From positions 15,689,296 to 15,753,295 of the forward strand of contig OX637292.1 of assembly GCA_951799445.1 (NCBI GenBank): a stretch of DNA of 64,000 nucleotides. Direction: 5' to 3'. Numbering within the stretch: position 1 is the first letter of the stretch; the number at the start of each line of letters is the position of its first letter. Source of the DNA: Pseudisothecium myosuroides (taxonomy: Eukaryota > Streptophyta > Bryopsida > Hypnales > Lembophyllaceae). Shown here one piece after another: positions 60,998-64,000 of this stretch. The notes beneath the pieces were generated by a model. The model was not told where the DNA came from, did not search any database, and saw only the letters and a program-made list of their open reading frames with translations. The position numbers were made by a program, and so were the translations under genes.

Positions 60998-61162
60998 AGT
61001 CTTGAAATGAAAAAAAAAAAAATCATTTCTTTTTTTTGAATTTTTTTTTTTCCGACGTGGCAGTCGCTCGGCCACGTCAGCGAGCTGCTGCGGCCCTGAA
61101 TTCGGCAGTTCCCACAGGCTGGGAACACGCAGCCCTCCACAGGGCTGAAATCTCATCTAATG
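60850..61162. mobile_element. CATTAG-type MITE, copy 3, with a long A tract
   Basis: Ends CATTAGATG and CATCTAATG. It has the most intact family motif, gacgtggc and gccacgtcag near 61053-61080. A ~46-base A-rich tract lies at 60947-60997, so the repeat-derived open frames over it are artefacts. Confidence 0.72.
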
Positions 61163-61178
61163 GGCCTCAATCCCAAAG

Positions 61179-62788
61179 TTAACCCCTAAAGGACTTCGAA
61201 GGTTCAAGCACATTCCTATTGTTTCGATTTTTGGCATGATTTTTTGAAATTCTTTTTTTGAAGATAGGAAAAATCATTAGCTTTTGGAAATATAATTTTT
61301 ATTTCAATTGGTATTCACTTGGAAGAAAAGTTATACTACCCAAAGTTCAAAATAGAGGTCATCAGGCACTACAAAAAACCCCATATAAACTCAAAATAAA
61401 TAAAAAATTTAATTTTGTTTGTCATAGAAAATATTTTTGTCTACATAGAGACCTTTTATTCATTTTATTTAGACTAATGATAAAGAAGTTATAGACAATC
61501 TTGCTTCTCGGGCAATCTAAGCATCTTCTTGAAAAAATAATTTATTGAATCCATTTTTTAACTCAATTTTACCATTTTAAAAAAAAAATTCTACATGGTT
61601 TTGTTTTCTTGCTAGAACAATCTCTCCATTGGGATTAGTGTATTTCAATTTCATCTTAGGGTGATTGCAAGAGTGATTAAGTCAATTTTGAACCATTTGG
61701 GCTAGTATTCACTATACAATGACCTTTTAGAGAATTTTTAAACATAAAATAAAATATGTATAAATAATATAACATTGAAAATAAAATATCACCAAAATTT
61801 GAGATCTCAAAAAATTTAGGTCAAAGATTATTCATGAAATAGAATGACAAAAAATTTAAAGAAAATATACACTTTAATGTTTAAATTATTAGAAATTTAA
61901 ATTTTTTTTAAATAAAAAAATTGGCCATTTGTGAAGATTTGATGGTCATGAATTTTCACCAAAAGAATAAGTTTGAAAACATCATCAATGTTTAGAAGTG
62001 CACATACCAAGAAGCCCTATTTGCATAGACATGGAGGCCATAAAATAATTAGATGTCTGTCGTACGGAGCATGCCTACCTACTATGGGAATAGACCACAA
62101 AAATTTCAGCTTTAGATCATTAATTTACTGCATTCCTAATTTCCCAAAACTTGAAAGTGTGGCAAATTAGCAAAATTGACTTCAAAATACTTTTTTTTTT
62201 AATTCTAAAAAATAAGAGATACAATTACAATAGGAACATCCTTCTCTACTAAAAAAAATTAAGTTCATCGGATTTATGCTTCAAAAGTTATAGCGGATCA
62301 TAAGTCTGCTAAGTGTGACATAATTAAGGACCAATGTCTCTTGTAAACACCCCTCAAAGCTATAAACAATTTTGTTTTTCCTTCTATTTCATATCTACTT
62401 CTACTTAACAATTTTCTTAAAAAATGATTTTTTTTTTTAAAATCTTGTGAATTTTTTTTGCAAGACTCCCAATTCAATTTTTCAACACACAAATTTTTTT
62501 AATCAAAATCTATTTTGCAAAAATTTGAAATTAAGCCTTAAAATCTTCAAATCTAATTAGACAAGGTTCAAGAAAAAATATTTTCTTTGTTTTTAAACGC
62601 AAATATCTTGCAATCTATAAAGTGAAAGTTTCTAAAATTTCTTCCACACAATCTCATATTAGTTATGTGCAAGATCCTATGATTAAGTATGCAAAAAAAA
62701 CAAAGTTTTAAAAGTTTTGCACTTTGCAATAAAAATGGAAGTTTTGAATGATTTTGATAAAAAAATGCCTTGGTCCTTTAGCAATTAA
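61179..62788. mobile_element. 1.6-kb TTAA-flanked element
   Basis: TTAA at 61179-61182 with CCCCTAAAGGACTTCG, and TTAA at 62785-62788 preceded by TGGTCCTTTAGCAA. The right subterminal region resembles the left of 59760-60676, and the interior matches the decayed complex at 27761-30450. Confidence 0.55.
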
Positions 62789-64000
62789 ATTATTTTAGGT
62801 TGTACATGTTTATTAGAGATGCATTTTTATATACACTAAATTTGTTAATGTAAGAGCATCTTTGGTCCAAGACCAAAAACAAATTTTCAAGTGGAAAGGC
62901 CTGGGTCTCGTTCTATTCCAGTGACTTTCAAAAAATTGATCCAATGCAAAGCCGGTAATCTAAACCTCAAATGAACTTTTTTGCATTATAAAAAGAAAGA
63001 AAGAAAATATTATACAATAAAAAAGACTTTTTATGCAAAAAGGAAAGTTTCGATTTATTGGTACACATAGCAAAGCTTGAAAAAGTATGACGATTATGAA
63101 TATTCCTATTGTGAGTCAAGTTGCGGGCTTTTTCATATTTTGCGTACTTAGAGCAATTCCAATTCAACTGGTAACCACCACTCCAAGACCATAATGACAG
63201 AGCAACTTCTAAAAACATACCCCCAATGCAGCCAATATTGGTCTCTCTTTTATTCTTGGGTCTGCCATTCACCTTCCCAAACCCTCTAAGTTGGCAAAAT
63301 ATAGTGAGTCCATAACTTCTTTAACAATAGGAAGATTCATAATTATCGTACCTTTTCAAGCATTGTTAAAATTGCCAATAAATTGGACCTTCCCATTTTT
63401 GCATGAAAACCCTATTTTTTAAGTAAAATATTTTCCTTTTTCTTTTAATAATGCACAAAAGATCATTTGAAGTTTGGATTGTCAGCTATCTATGTTTCTG
63501 CTCATGGATTAGGTATGTCCTTATCAAGTTTGGGAAAGACAATGACAAGCCTAGAAATAAGGAAATCTACCTATTTTTTACCGCAATTGAGCATATTTGG
63601 AGCGCAGGTATTTTGGAAAAAAAATTCCCCGTGTGTAGAAATAGATTTTAGGAGGATTCCATAATTTTCACAATTTTATTTTTCAAAACAAAATTACCAT
63701 GAATTTTCTAAGTGAAGATTTTGTTCGTCTTATATTAGTCATATAGGTCATTTTATTTCTGACCAAAGGCTGATTGCAAAATTGAGAGTCTTATAGCCCA
63801 ATTATAATGTGCCATTCCTGATCACTTACTCATCTCATAATTGATTAGAAATAGACCTCCCTACACTGCCCAAATGGAGGGTGATTAAGAAGTTGGTTCT
63901 CTTAAGGAGAAGAGAGACCAATACCAGCTGCATTGGGGAGTGTTTTTTGAAATTGCCCCTTGAGGTAGAACCACCCCATACTTGATTACTTAATTGTTTT
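62789..64000. other. Gene-free DNA with a diverged 9451-family relative
   Basis: 62789 to about 63590 shows nothing. About 63590-63960 matches the interior of 25546-25923 ('ggattccataatttt', 'gagagtcttatagccca') with strong divergence; its ends are not resolved before the window edge. Confidence 0.4.

Noticed and set aside
60947..61020. Poly-A tract as the tail of a retroposed gene or SINE
   Set aside because: It lies in the middle of a CATTAG MITE with intact ends on both sides, and other family members also have A/T-rich centres.
1..64000. tRNA, rRNA, CRISPR or bacterial-type operon features
   Set aside because: No tRNA-like box A/B pairs, rRNA segments or regular spacer arrays were noticed, and the genes are clearly spliced plant nuclear genes.

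Overview
The window is nuclear DNA from a land plant. Its genes have many short introns (about 100-700 bases) with GT-AG borders, and they sit in long AT-rich intergenic DNA full of small inverted-repeat transposons. The gene set fits plants only: two SBP-box (SPL1/12/14-class) transcription factors with ankyrin repeats and a C-terminal membrane segment, a type-I-like MADS-box gene, plant-style ATG13, and NRDE2. An intron-rich type-I-like MADS gene and moss-like intron sizes suggest a seed-free plant (moss or lycophyte grade). The species-level guess is weak. Layout: (1) 386-1467, a TTAA-flanked inverted-repeat element. (2) 2263-8222 (-), SPL copy A, 11 exons, 1290 codons. (3) 9451-17362, transposon debris: a 3.4 kb element with nested insertions, a 2-2.6 kb tandem duplication, and a CACTA-type fold-back MITE whose empty site is preserved in the sister copy. 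(4) 17697-24965 (-), NRDE2, 14 exons, 1248 codons. (5) 25204-31820, intergenic DNA with a MULE-type MITE with perfect 9-bp TSD, Stowaway-like and other fold-back elements. (6) 33305-39285 (+), SPL copy B, 11 exons, 1296 codons, an inverted duplicate of copy A. (7) 40635-44597 (+), a MADS-box gene, 7 exons, 447 codons, with in-frame tandem repeats. (8) 44598-52930, intergenic DNA ending in a ~145-bp tandem array. (9) 53248-57130 (+), ATG13, 4 exons, 792 codons. (10) 57131-64000, gene-free DNA with TTAA-flanked elements and MITEs. All four multi-exon models keep an open frame through every junction I placed, which is strong internal support. The models come from reading splice signals by eye, with no transcript evidence. 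Functionally the genes are unrelated neighbours: transcription control (SPL pair, MADS), nuclear RNA surveillance (NRDE2) and autophagy initiation (ATG13). The most notable structures are the inverted SPL duplication (~7.5 kb arms, ~23 kb spacer containing NRDE2), the repeat-built MADS protein, the family of TTAA-flanked piggyBac-like elements, and a MITE family carrying paired ACGTGGC-type motifs.
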